64,000 nucleotides of DNA from Drouetiella hepatica Uher 2000/2452. Lineage in GTDB: Bacteria; Cyanobacteriota; Cyanobacteriia; Elainellales; Elainellaceae. How positions within the stretch are numbered: position 1 is the stretch's first letter; every line of letters begins with the position of its first letter. Shown here in pieces: positions 1 to 8,700 of this stretch. A program made the translations under genes and the position numbers. The stretch spans positions 62,001-126,000 of the forward strand of contig JAHHHD010000001.1 of the NCBI GenBank assembly GCA_019359505.1, in the 5' to 3' direction. The notes under the pieces are model-generated. The model searched no databases and had not been told where the DNA came from. It saw nothing but the letters and a program-made list of their open reading frames with translations.

Positions 1-56
1 CAATTGTCAATTTTAGCCGCTAGCTTTTTCCGTGCCGCGCAGTTTTGAATCAGTCC

Positions 57-500
57 TCAAACCACAAAGCTTGTAGAGTCTCCCTGAGTCGCTTGCCAAC
101 TCCTAGCATCAAAGTAAAGATCCTCCAGCGTGATGCTATACAGGACATCTTTGAGTTTCTGATGCAGTTGACGCCAGAGCGTCAGTGTTACCCAATCTCC
201 TGCTTGCTCTGCTTCCGGGATATGACGAGGAAGAGGCTCGACGGTTTCGCCCACCGACTCCAGAATTTGCCCTAGAGAAATGTCGGCGGGCGATCGCGCC
301 AGTTTATATCCCCCCTGTGCGCCCCGCACTGACTCGACTAAACCTGCTCGTCGTAATTCAATCAGCAGTTTTTCCAAATAGGGAGCAGGAATATCTTGGC
401 GTTTGGCAATGGCTTTGACTGAAGTGGGCTGCGATCGCGGTTGTAAAGTTAAATCAAGTAACGCCTTAACGCTGTAATGTCCACGAGTCGTTAATTTCAT
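57..500 (-). CDS. Rrf2 family transcriptional regulator, cysteine-free
   Basis: A 147-residue Rrf2-type winged-helix DNA-binding protein. It starts MKLTTRGHYSVKALLDL and carries the family recognition region (IPAPYLEKLLIELRRAGLV, then RGAQGGYKLAR), which sits in the wing of the HTH. Length is normal for the family. It contains no cysteine at all, so it cannot ligate an Fe-S cluster as IscR or NsrR does. By family knowledge it would resemble the CymR-like, protein- or metabolite-responsive members; this is inference. It is transcribed away from the cyAbrB-like gene across a 389-bp AT-rich gap holding two small palindromes. Its 3' end lies near the window edge, so possible downstream co-transcribed genes are not visible. 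Confidence 0.9.
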   Translation of the reverse strand: MKLTTRGHYSVKALLDLTLQPRSQPTSVKAIAKRQDIPAPYLEKLLIELRRAGLVESVRGAQGGYKLARSPADISLGQILESVGETVEPLPRHIPEAEQAGDWVTLTLWRQLHQKLKDVLYSITLEDLYFDARSWQATQGDSTSFVV

Positions 501-889
501 TCGGTTGAATTAGCAGTTTTTCCTCCATTCATCGAGTTTAAAGGGTACGCTTATCAATCTGTCTGACTGATTCAGTTAAGAAACGATTGATTTGACTCAT
601 TCCTGAGTTGCCAACTCTATAAACATACTTCAATTGCCCGTTGGTTCAACAGGTTAAATTGCAATTTCTAATAGGGTTTAATCACCAACGCTAACCAACA
701 AAATTAGTTTGAGCTGAATAGTCTTTTATCTAAATTAGATAAAATAATCTAAACTAGACGAAAAAGTATCGAGTCAGGGTAGTATAGTTCCAAGAGATGT
801 ATCGTAGAGCAAAGAAATAAAGCTTTACTGTAAATCTTAGATTACAAGACAATGTACAGATTTCTCATCATTGATATAGATTCAGGCTA
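501..889. other. AT-rich divergent intergenic region with two small palindromes
   Basis: No gene is seen in these 389 bases. Two AT-rich palindromes lie at 728-740 (ATCTAAATTAGAT) and 748-758 (TCTAAACTAGA), with centres about 19 bp apart, roughly two helical turns. They sit about 130-160 bp upstream of the cyAbrB-like start. They could be an operator for the divergent Rrf2 protein or for the AbrB protein itself; that is inference. Confidence 0.4.
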
Positions 890-1282
890 ATGAGTAAGAA
901 GAAAAAAATTGAGCCGCTGTTAGGTGAAGCTCTCCTTGCAAAGGTTAAAGAACTAGAGAGCCTCAGCAAGGAAGAAAAGGCCAAAGAATGCGGCTACTAC
1001 ACCGTTACAAAGAATGGTGTAGAACGAGTCAATATGATGAAGTTCTTGAGTGCGCTTCTAGAAGCCAAGGAAATTGATGTAGATGGCAAGCACAGCAGCA
1101 ATGGGCGTGGAGGGCGAAGTGCAAGCTATCGCATCACGGTTCAAGCAAATGGCAACTTGCTAATTGGAGCGGCATACACCAAGCAAATGGATTTGAAGCC
1201 GGGGGATGAATTTGAAATCTCCCTAGGACGAAAACATATTCGGCTTAAGCAGCTCGACTCAGACGAAGGCTTTGAAGATTAA
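890..1282 (+). CDS. cyAbrB2-like AbrB family transcriptional regulator
   Basis: A 130-residue cyanobacterial AbrB-type regulator. The N-terminal part has the family block CGYYTVTKNGVERVNMMKFL. The C-terminal AbrB-like DNA-binding region (about residues 80-120) includes SYRITVQANGNLLIGAAYT and PGDEFEISLGRKHIRLKQL. These segments match my memory of cyAbrB2 (carbon/nitrogen balance, Synechocystis Sll0822) better than cyAbrB1. Cyanobacterial AbrB proteins place the DNA-binding domain at the C-terminus, as here. The ATG at 890 gives the lysine-rich start MSKKKK. It is monocistronic as far as can be seen. Confidence in the family is high; the paralogue assignment is inference. Confidence 0.93.
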   Translation: MSKKKKIEPLLGEALLAKVKELESLSKEEKAKECGYYTVTKNGVERVNMMKFLSALLEAKEIDVDGKHSSNGRGGRSASYRITVQANGNLLIGAAYTKQMDLKPGDEFEISLGRKHIRLKQLDSDEGFED

Positions 1283-1412
1283 GCTTCTTCACGGAAGTCA
1301 TTGGAGCGGCTGATTCTAATAGAGCGATCGCCCTTGAGATGTTGCACCTAAGCTGTTGCGCTCAGGAGTATCATACTTGAAGTTTTGACACACATTTGAC
1401 ACACAGATGTCA

Positions 1413-1464
1413 CATACAAAGAGTGGATGGTTTATTCCTGAATAAGCCATCCACTCTTTGTATG
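1413..1464. repeat. 52-bp near-perfect palindrome between genes
   Basis: Left arm 1413-1437 and right arm 1440-1464 are 25-bp inverted repeats with one mismatch and only two bases between them. The arm begins CATACAAAGAGTGG. It lies in the 265-bp gap downstream of the cyAbrB-like gene and downstream of the LOV-GGDEF-EAL gene, so it may end transcription from both sides. There is no clear U-run, so the terminator role is uncertain. Confidence 0.7.
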
Positions 1465-1547
1465 CAAAGCCCGTTTTATAGCTGTAAACAGCGAGGCCAG
1501 GACAGGAATACTTTCGGGGACGCGCCCCTTGCACCACCAAAAGTATC

Positions 1548-3284
1548 TTAAGACGGAATTTCTGTTGCTCTCTGGAGTTCTGCTAGCTGTTCTGATCGAA
1601 TGAACTGCTCAGCAGCTTGAGTGTCTAGAGGTTTAGAAAAGAAATAGCCCTGAGCATATTCGCAGCGCAAGGCATGAAGTTGGGCAAGTTGCTTTGAGGT
1701 TTCTACCCCTTCTGCCACGACCTCCATACCCAAGTTCCAGGCAAGCATAATGATTGTCCGGACAATCGCCAACTGCTCTCCATCAGTATCCAAACGACTA
1801 ATAAACGCTCGATCGATTTTGAGCGTATCAATGGGCAAGCGATGTAAATAGCTAAGGGAAGAATAGCCCGTGCCAAAGTCATCGATCGCAAGCTGAATAC
1901 CCAACCCCTGAAGCTGAGTTAGGTTATTTACAGCATACTCAGCATTCTCCATCAGCAGAGTTTCAGTGATTTCTAACTTCAGCTGGCGTGGATCTAGCTC
2001 AGTATCTCGCAAGATTTGGCTGACCTGCTCAGTCAGATGAGGGCTAAATTGCTTACCTGAAACGTTGACATTAATCATGAGTGGATGGCGATCGGCAAAC
2101 ATTTGTCGCCAAGTTTGCATCTGTCGGCAGGCTTCTCGCAGTACCCAGTCGCCAATCGGAACAATCAACCCTGTTTCTTCAGCGATCGGGATAAACTCAC
2201 TCGGCGACACCATGCCGCGTATGGGATGCTGCCAGCGAATCAGGGCTTCAAAGCCGATCGCCTGCCGAGTGCGGAGCGAAATAATCGGCTGATAGTAAAG
2301 CTGAAGCTCTTGTCGTTCGATCGATCGCCTCAAGTCGGTTTCCAATTGCAGCAGAGTCACAGCACGGGTGTGCATTTTGGGGTGAAAGATTTCGTAGCGA
2401 GCACGCCCATGAGCCTTGGCGCGATACATCGCAATGTCAGCATCCCGCAGCAGATCTTCTGGACAGGCGTAACCTGTCGTGCTGAGAGCAATGCCGATGC
2501 TGGCAGCGGTGAAAACTTCATGCCCCTCGACGCTGAAGGGGAGCGTCAGCGCATGTTGAATTCGGTCTGCGACCCGTGTCACGCTCTCTCTATTGTTCAA
2601 GTCTTCTAGTAAAACGACAAATTCGTCTCCCCCTAGCCGAGCTAGCGTATCTTTAGGGCGGAGGCAGCCAGAAAGGCGCTTGGCAATGTCAATCAGCAAC
2701 TGATCGCCTACGTTGTGTCCCAAGCTGTCGTTGATCATTTTGAAGCGATCGAGATCAATAAACAGGGTAGCAAAGAGCATGTTATTGCCCTGCTGGGCAG
2801 CTTGTACTGCCTGTCTCAATCGCTCCATGAGCAAAACGCGATTGGGCAGTCCCGTTAGGCTGTCATAGAGAGCTTCGTAGAGTAGGCGCTCCTCCATCAG
2901 CTTGAGATCAATGGACTGCTGGCGGGTCGTCACATCTCGCTGCATTGACACAAAATAAAGGAGTTTTCCATTTTCAAAGACGGGATCGACCGTGATCTCA
3001 TTCCAGAAGCAGGAGCCATCTCGGCGATAGTTAAGCAGCGTACAGGTAATGGATTGCTGTTGGGCGATCGCCTCTCTCAGAAGTTGAACCGTACTTGGGT
3101 CGGTATCCACACCACTCAAAAATCGACAATTTTTGCCCAATGCTTCAGCTAATTCATAGCCTGTTATCTGAGTAAAGGCATGATTGGCGTAGAGAATAGG
3201 ATTGTCAGGCTGATGCGGATCGGTAATCACAACAGCTGTTGATGTACTGGCGATCACTTGTTCCAAGCGAATGTTTTTCGGCAT
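1548..3284 (-). CDS. LOV (PAS)-GGDEF-EAL protein, probable blue-light-sensing c-di-GMP enzyme
   Basis: A three-domain signalling protein of 578 residues. Residues about 5-120 are a PAS domain with the LOV signature GKNCRFLSG; Cys53 matches the photoactive cysteine that forms the flavin adduct, and NYRRDGSCFWN with the PV/EN segment follows as in LOV domains. The GGDEF domain has an intact GGDEF (about 218-222), preceded at the usual five-residue distance by RPKD (209-212), the product-inhibition I-site. The EAL domain has EALIRW (346 on), DDFGTGYSSLSYL and AEGVET, so both cyclase and phosphodiesterase sites look intact. No membrane segment is visible. A TTG two codons upstream is possible, but ATG at 3284 is preferred. 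Architecture resembles known cyanobacterial LOV-GGDEF-EAL photoreceptors. Flavin binding is inferred from the motif. Confidence 0.93.
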   Translation of the reverse strand: MPKNIRLEQVIASTSTAVVITDPHQPDNPILYANHAFTQITGYELAEALGKNCRFLSGVDTDPSTVQLLREAIAQQQSITCTLLNYRRDGSCFWNEITVDPVFENGKLLYFVSMQRDVTTRQQSIDLKLMEERLLYEALYDSLTGLPNRVLLMERLRQAVQAAQQGNNMLFATLFIDLDRFKMINDSLGHNVGDQLLIDIAKRLSGCLRPKDTLARLGGDEFVVLLEDLNNRESVTRVADRIQHALTLPFSVEGHEVFTAASIGIALSTTGYACPEDLLRDADIAMYRAKAHGRARYEIFHPKMHTRAVTLLQLETDLRRSIERQELQLYYQPIISLRTRQAIGFEALIRWQHPIRGMVSPSEFIPIAEETGLIVPIGDWVLREACRQMQTWRQMFADRHPLMINVNVSGKQFSPHLTEQVSQILRDTELDPRQLKLEITETLLMENAEYAVNNLTQLQGLGIQLAIDDFGTGYSSLSYLHRLPIDTLKIDRAFISRLDTDGEQLAIVRTIIMLAWNLGMEVVAEGVETSKQLAQLHALRCEYAQGYFFSKPLDTQAAEQFIRSEQLAELQRATEIPS

Positions 3285-3452
3285 TACCAAAAAAAGTTTC
3301 TACAAACGTTAGTGCTAAAGTGCAAAGTTCTGAGTTGGTTTCATGACTAGGGTTCCCGCAAATAGGCAGAACTCCTAAGCATTTGCTTAGTAGGCAGGTA
3401 TATTTTGTTGAAGACTTGCCTTGGCTTCATAGAAGCTTGAAGATTAAAGCTT

Positions 3453-3478
3453 AAGAATCAAGCTCAAGAATCAAGCTC
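3453..3478. repeat. 13-bp tandem duplication over the nanE stop codon
   Basis: AAGAATCAAGCTC occurs twice in tandem (3453-3465, 3466-3478). The nanE stop codon (3464-3466 on the minus strand) straddles the junction. It is one of several stop-codon-overlapping tandem duplications in the window. Confidence 0.8.
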
Positions 3479-4321
3479 AAGGGCTAGCTGATTTCGGTAA
3501 GCTTTCACCTGCGCCTCAATACCAGTAATGGCAGTGCCCACCACAACCCCATCGGCTCCTAACTCGATCGCCCGTCTTGCCATACTCGGAGAACTAATTC
3601 CCCCTTCACACAAGACCGGAAGGCTGAGATGTTGTACCAGTGCGCTCAACAAATCAAATCCGGGCGGTATTAAGGAGCGAGTGGCATAGGTGTAGCCATA
3701 GAGCGTGGTGCCCACCAAGTCTGCCCCCGCCGCTGCCGCCGCGATCGCAGCTTCCAGAGTATCTACATCTGCCATCACGGGTTTGCCCAATTGGTGAATT
3801 TGGGTAATGAGAGACTCGACGGTTTCACCAGCCGGACGGTCTCGGAGGGTGGCATCAATGGCAATGATGTCTGCCCCGGCAGCGGCGATCGCCTCTGCAT
3901 GACAAAACTGTGGCGTGATATAGACTCCAAAATTAGGCGCTACAAATCTGGACGCTGCAAATCCGGATGCTGCAAGCCTGGGGGCTTCACTAGGCACCTC
4001 AGACTGAGAAATCTGCTTCCAAAGCCCAATGATCGGAACGCTCACCTTCCGACGAACTGCCTCAACATGGGCAGGCGTATCAATTCGTACGCCAACGGCG
4101 CCCTGATGGACAGATGCCTGGGCAATCGCCGCTATGACGCTAGGTTCATAAAGAGGCGAATCGCTTGGAGCTTGACAAGACACCACTAAGCCACCCTGAA
4201 GCGATCGAATTGCCGGATAGCTTGATTGAGCAGCTCTTTGTCTGAACTTTTCTGTTGACCCTTCTGTTGACCCCTCTGCTGACTCTTCTACTGATTCCTC
4301 TGCTGACCCTGTTTCTGCCAT
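3464..4321 (-). CDS. nanE: N-acetylmannosamine-6-phosphate 2-epimerase, with low-complexity insertions
   Basis: A TIM-barrel enzyme of the NanE family, which interconverts ManNAc-6-P and GlcNAc-6-P. Family features visible are GGLVVSCQAPSDSPL near the start of the core, VGVRIDTPAHVEAVR, IIGLWKQ, the catalytic-region segment ADIIAIDATLRDRP, and C-terminal CEGGISSPSMARRAIELGAD with VVVGTAITG. The first 35 or so residues are Ser/Glu repeats (EESVEESAEGSTEG) coded by an imperfect ~11-bp tandem repeat. A second ~25-residue insertion (about residues 105-130) between IGLWKQ and YITP also looks repeat-derived. The core may start later than the ATG at 4321. It is divergent from glucokinase, which could use related amino-sugar or hexose flux; no operon is implied. 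Confidence 0.85.
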   Translation of the reverse strand: MAETGSAEESVEESAEGSTEGSTEKFRQRAAQSSYPAIRSLQGGLVVSCQAPSDSPLYEPSVIAAIAQASVHQGAVGVRIDTPAHVEAVRRKVSVPIIGLWKQISQSEVPSEAPRLAASGFAASRFVAPNFGVYITPQFCHAEAIAAAGADIIAIDATLRDRPAGETVESLITQIHQLGKPVMADVDTLEAAIAAAAAGADLVGTTLYGYTYATRSLIPPGFDLLSALVQHLSLPVLCEGGISSPSMARRAIELGADGVVVGTAITGIEAQVKAYRNQLALELDS

Positions 4322-4546
4322 AAGTTAAAAAGAGTTAAGGAATTTATTACGTCGCTAAGGGTAATTGAACTGTAAATAATAAGGTTTTAGATAAAGGGGC
4401 AGTGCCCCTCTTCACAGAATTTTCACAGCTATCTCTCATATTTTCTCGGTCTTGCTGATAAAAATTGCTGGGTTAATTAAGAATCATTGCAATGTCAATC
4501 CGCGATACTGCCGATCGCGAAGGCGGCTTACAGGATGGAAAGGACG

Positions 4547-5626
4547 ATGAGTGAATATCGGGTTCCTGGAAACATGGCGCAATTATTGGCAGGCGATACG
4601 GGCGGCACCAAAACGATTCTCCGATTGGTAAATGCTGAACCTACAGAGACGGGCATTCGGCTCAAGCCCCTGTTTGAAGAACGTTACATCAGCGCTGAGT
4701 TTCCGAGCTTAACGCCGCTCGTGCGGCAGTTTCTCAAAGAAGCCACTCTTGAAATAGGGCAAACGCCTACACCCGAAAAAGCCTGTTTTTCGATCGCAGG
4801 TCCCGTGGTCAACAACACCTGCAACTTAACCAACCTCTCTTGGCTGCTGGACGGTGAGCAGCTCCAGCAAGATTTAGGGATGCGCAAGATTAGCTTGCTG
4901 AATGACTTTGCAGCTGTGGGCTACGGCATTGCCGGATTAGGCTCCACCGATCTCTGCACGCTTCAGGAGGGAGAGCCTCAAACCGATGCGCCGATCGCCA
5001 TTATTGGTGCAGGGACGGGCTTGGGCGAGGGGTTTCTGATTCCTCAAGCCAACGGCAGTCATCACGTCTATGGTACTGAAGGTGGACATACTGATTTTGC
5101 GCCCCGTAACGAGCTAGAGTTTCAGCTTTTGAAATATCTGCGTGACAAGATGAGCTTGACGCGAGTCTCCGTCGAGCGGGTCGTATCAGGCATGGGCATT
5201 GTGGCGATCTATCAGTTTTTGCGCGATCGCCAGGGGATGACAGAATCACCGGAGGTTGCTGAAGCCATTCGCACTTGGGAACGAGAGGCAGGCATGGCAG
5301 AAAAATCCGTTGATCCGGGAGCCGTCATTGCGATCGCGGCTACAGAACAAGCCGATCACCTCTGCCAAAAAACGATGGAAATTTTTGCGGAACTATACGG
5401 TGCAGAGGCGGGAAATCTGGCACTGAAGCTCTTACCCTATGGCGGTCTCTATATTGCTGGAGGCGTTGCTGCCAAAAACTTGCCGCTGCTGCAATCAGGT
5501 ATTTTCTTACGTGCCATGAACGATAAAGGGCGAATGCGTCCTTTAGTCGAACGTATCCCGGTGCATGTGATTCTGAACCAAAAAGTGGGGTTAATTGGAG
5601 CATCGCTGTGTGCCCTAAGACTCTAA
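4547..5626 (+). CDS. glk: Glucokinase
   Basis: A bacterial glucokinase of the Glk family (ATP + glucose to glucose-6-phosphate), cytosolic. The N-terminal ATP-binding loop is LAGDTGGTKT. The glucose-site segment NDFAAVGYG and the second nucleotide loop IIGAGTGLGEGFL (near residue 153) are intact, followed by EGGHTDFAPRNELE, the conserved glucose contact region. GGLYIAGGVAAKNL marks the C-terminal ATP site. The frame is open from a TTG at 4487. The ATG at 4547, preceded by AAAGGA, is the chosen start; the ATG at 4574 (MAQLLAGDTG) is an alternative closer to homologues. A 17-bp tandem duplication covers its stop codon. Confidence 0.93.
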   Translation: MSEYRVPGNMAQLLAGDTGGTKTILRLVNAEPTETGIRLKPLFEERYISAEFPSLTPLVRQFLKEATLEIGQTPTPEKACFSIAGPVVNNTCNLTNLSWLLDGEQLQQDLGMRKISLLNDFAAVGYGIAGLGSTDLCTLQEGEPQTDAPIAIIGAGTGLGEGFLIPQANGSHHVYGTEGGHTDFAPRNELEFQLLKYLRDKMSLTRVSVERVVSGMGIVAIYQFLRDRQGMTESPEVAEAIRTWEREAGMAEKSVDPGAVIAIAATEQADHLCQKTMEIFAELYGAEAGNLALKLLPYGGLYIAGGVAAKNLPLLQSGIFLRAMNDKGRMRPLVERIPVHVILNQKVGLIGASLCALRL

Positions 5627-5748
5627 ACATCCTGAGACTCTAAACGTCCTGAAATTAGGGATTTTGGGTGATTTGGGTGATTTGAGGGATTGAAGGGTAC
5701 TCGGCACCTTTCAATCCTTCAAGAACACTTTCAATCCTTCAAGAACAA
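5618..5748. repeat. Cluster of three short tandem duplications after glk
   Basis: Three separate tandem repeats lie within 131 bp. A 17-bp unit (AGACTCTAAACATCCTG) occurs twice at 5618-5651 and includes the glk TAA. A 9-bp unit (TGATTTGGG) occurs about three times near 5668-5690. A 20-bp unit beginning TTTCAATCC occurs twice at 5709-5748 and reaches the end of the caspase-WD40 gene. Confidence 0.85.
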
Positions 5749-8700
5749 TTATTGAGCAAGCCTTTGCCCACATTTGGATGAGTTCGTAGATAGTCTTGGA
5801 GCCGATCGCACCCTCTCCGAAACAGCTTATCCTCATTCAAATCCCAGTAGCGAAATCCTGTAGCTTCGCTAGCGCTGAAGATCGTTTTGCCATCTGCGCT
5901 AAAGCTGAGGCTAAGAACGGGATCAGATTGTCCGATGAGAGTCTTGATCAAGGCGCCTGTTTCGGCATTCCAGAGCTTGAGGGCATGGTCTGCACCCCCA
6001 GATGCTAGAGTGGCACTATCAGGACTGTAGGCGAGGCTGGTTACACCATTTTGGTGCCCCGTGAGCGTCTGTAGCAGCGTGCCGTCCTGAACCCGCCAGA
6101 GTTTAATGGTGTTGTCCCAGCTTGCAGAGGCTAGGGTATTGCCATCAGGGCTAAAGGCGATCGCTGTTACTGCCAAACTATGTCCGGTGAGCGTCTGTAG
6201 CAGCGTGCCATCGATTCGCCACAGCTTGACGGTGTTGCTGTATCCGCCGATCGCCAGAATTCTGCCGTCGGGGCTAAAGGCAACGCTGCTGGCGCTGTCA
6301 GGTGCGGTGCTAAAGCTGCTAATCATCCGACCATCCGTTAGGTTCCACAACTTCAGCGTCTGGTCATCGCTGCCGGAAATGACCAGATTGTCGATCGGGC
6401 TAAAGCCGAGACTGTTGATGCGGGCTTTGTGTCCTATAAGCGATCGCACCAGTTCCCCAGTTTTAGCATCCCAAAGTTTAATCGTTGGATCATCGCCACC
6501 AGAGGCTAGGAGGCTGCCATCCGGACTGTAGACCAGAGCCGAAATGGATGTTTTATGTCCTTCCCAAGACTTAATCAACTGAAGTTTATCTTGATCCCAA
6601 ACGCGAATGGTGCCATCCCAACCCGCTAGAGCAAAGGTGCGGGCACTAAGGCTTAAGGCATAGGCACTATCCGTCGGCGGCTGAAGCGATCGAATGTCCC
6701 ACGATCGCACAGTTTTATCAGCGCCACCCGAAAATACGGTGTTGCCGTCTGAACTAAAGCGGGCAGTCAACACGGCGCTGCTATGCCCTTTGAGCGCCTG
6801 AATGAATGCCCCATCGCGGACGCGCCACAGCCGCAGCGTTGCGTCTCCACTGGCAGACAAAAGAGACTTGCCATCGGGACTAAAGGCGATAGAACTAACG
6901 GGGGTACGGTGTCCCTCCAGGATTTGAGCCGTGCCACTGGCTGAAGCTCCTTGAGCCAGATTTCCTTTCGTTAAATCCCAGAGCATTAGGGCAGCATTGC
7001 CATCGGGTAGCGCCGGATCTCCTGCGGCAGCAAGGCTCTTGCCATCTGGACTAAAAGCGATGCCGTAAATTGCCGCAGGACGACTTGCCAAACTGCGAAT
7101 CATCTGAGACTTGACAATATCCCAAAGCTTAACGGCATTGTCTTCCCCTGCTGATGCCAAAGTGCGGCTGTCGGGGCTAAAGGCGATCGCATTGACCTGA
7201 CCCTGATGCCCGGTCAGCGTTCGCAGCAGCCTTCCGCTCTTAGCATTCCAAATTTTTGCCGTGCCATCATGCCCCCCAGCCGCCAAAAATGCGCCATTTG
7301 GACTAAAGACAAGGCTGCTAATCTGGTCAGGCACGTCTATCCTGAGCCGCACCTTGCCGTCTGCTACGTTCCACAGGGCGATCGCCGAAGTCTCCCCTTC
7401 AAGACTGGCAGTCACGACCGTTTGTCCATCTGGGCTAAATTCTACAGCTCGCACCCGCCCCGAAGTTTGCCAAGTGCCAAGGGACGTTCCATCCAATCGC
7501 CAAAGCCGCACCGTGGTATCATCACTGCCTGAAGCAATCATCTGACCGTCTGGACTAACGCTGAGGCTGTTCACCGACTGGGTATGCCCCTCCAGCCGAT
7601 TTTGCTCCTGGGTTGCTTCAATAGACTGTTCTAAAGTGGCGATCGTCTGGGTTGTTATGTCTGCTGCACCGCCCATGAAGCCTAGCTGCTGCATTTGCTG
7701 GGTTGCCTCAAGGGCAGTTGTCAGCGACTCTAGCGATCGGTTGCTCAAAAGCTGCGACTCTGACAAGGCGTTCAGGGTTTTGATCTCGCGGATCAAGGAC
7801 TGCTGCCGTTGCAGGTAGGCAAAAATTCCTAGCCCCAATGCCGCAGCTCCCAGAATGCTCGCGAGGGCGATTGTTCGTTTTGCCTGTTTGAGCTGCTTTT
7901 GAGCCTGACGTTCGGCAGATTGACGTTTCTCTAAACCTGCTTCAATAAACTGCTGCACCTCTGGAGATAGAGTCTGGGTAGGATTGGCATAAATTTCTTC
8001 AGCCGCATCTAGCCGGATGCCGTGCAAGAGGGACTCTGGCTGCTGACCGCTGTGCCGCCACTGATCCATAGCCCGCTTAATCTGGCGCTGCGATCGCCCT
8101 CTGGCGCGGCTCACCTCCAGCCATTCGCGCAGAGTAGACCACTGCCCAATCAAAATTTCGTGAACCATTTCGATTGAGGTCGTTGGCAGTGACAGAGCCG
8201 CAATATCTGATTTAGGAGCAAAGGGATTAAGGCTCTCAGAATCGGCATATCTTGGCTCAGTGCTGTTCAGATCCATAAAATCTGCGTTGGGCATCACTGG
8301 GTTAGCTGCATCTACTGCATCTGTTGCCACAGCCACCAGCCTAGCGGCGATTAAGGCTTGCAAGGTGCGATCAATCAGTGCTGTTGAATACTTTTCAACG
8401 ATCAGATCGGACTTGATGACGCGACGGCAAGTGTCTTCGGTGCCCTCGCCTAACTGCGTCAGCGACAGAAAAATCCATTGAGCGCAGTCTTGAGCCTCTG
8501 GATCAAGGCTGTCATAAACTGCCTGAGCCTTGCGGTCTAGTGCGCCTTTTAATCCTCCAATCTGTTGGTATGCCTGAAGAGTCAGTTCGCCTGCAACATG
8601 CTGGTTTGCAATACGCTTGTCTGCAATACACAACTCCCAGAGTTGTTCTAAAACAAACTCTAGCAATGGCAAACTTCTAGTGCCGTGGAGATCCTGCAAC

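Noticed and set aside
4395-4410. Short AGGGGCAGTGCCCCT hairpin upstream of glk as a riboswitch
   Set aside because: Only a 6-7 bp stem without further conserved structure; at most a remnant of the hairpin class.
6106-7545. Several plus-strand open frames within the WD40 region
   Set aside because: They follow the repeat periodicity of WD40 coding DNA on the other strand and show no protein-like motifs.
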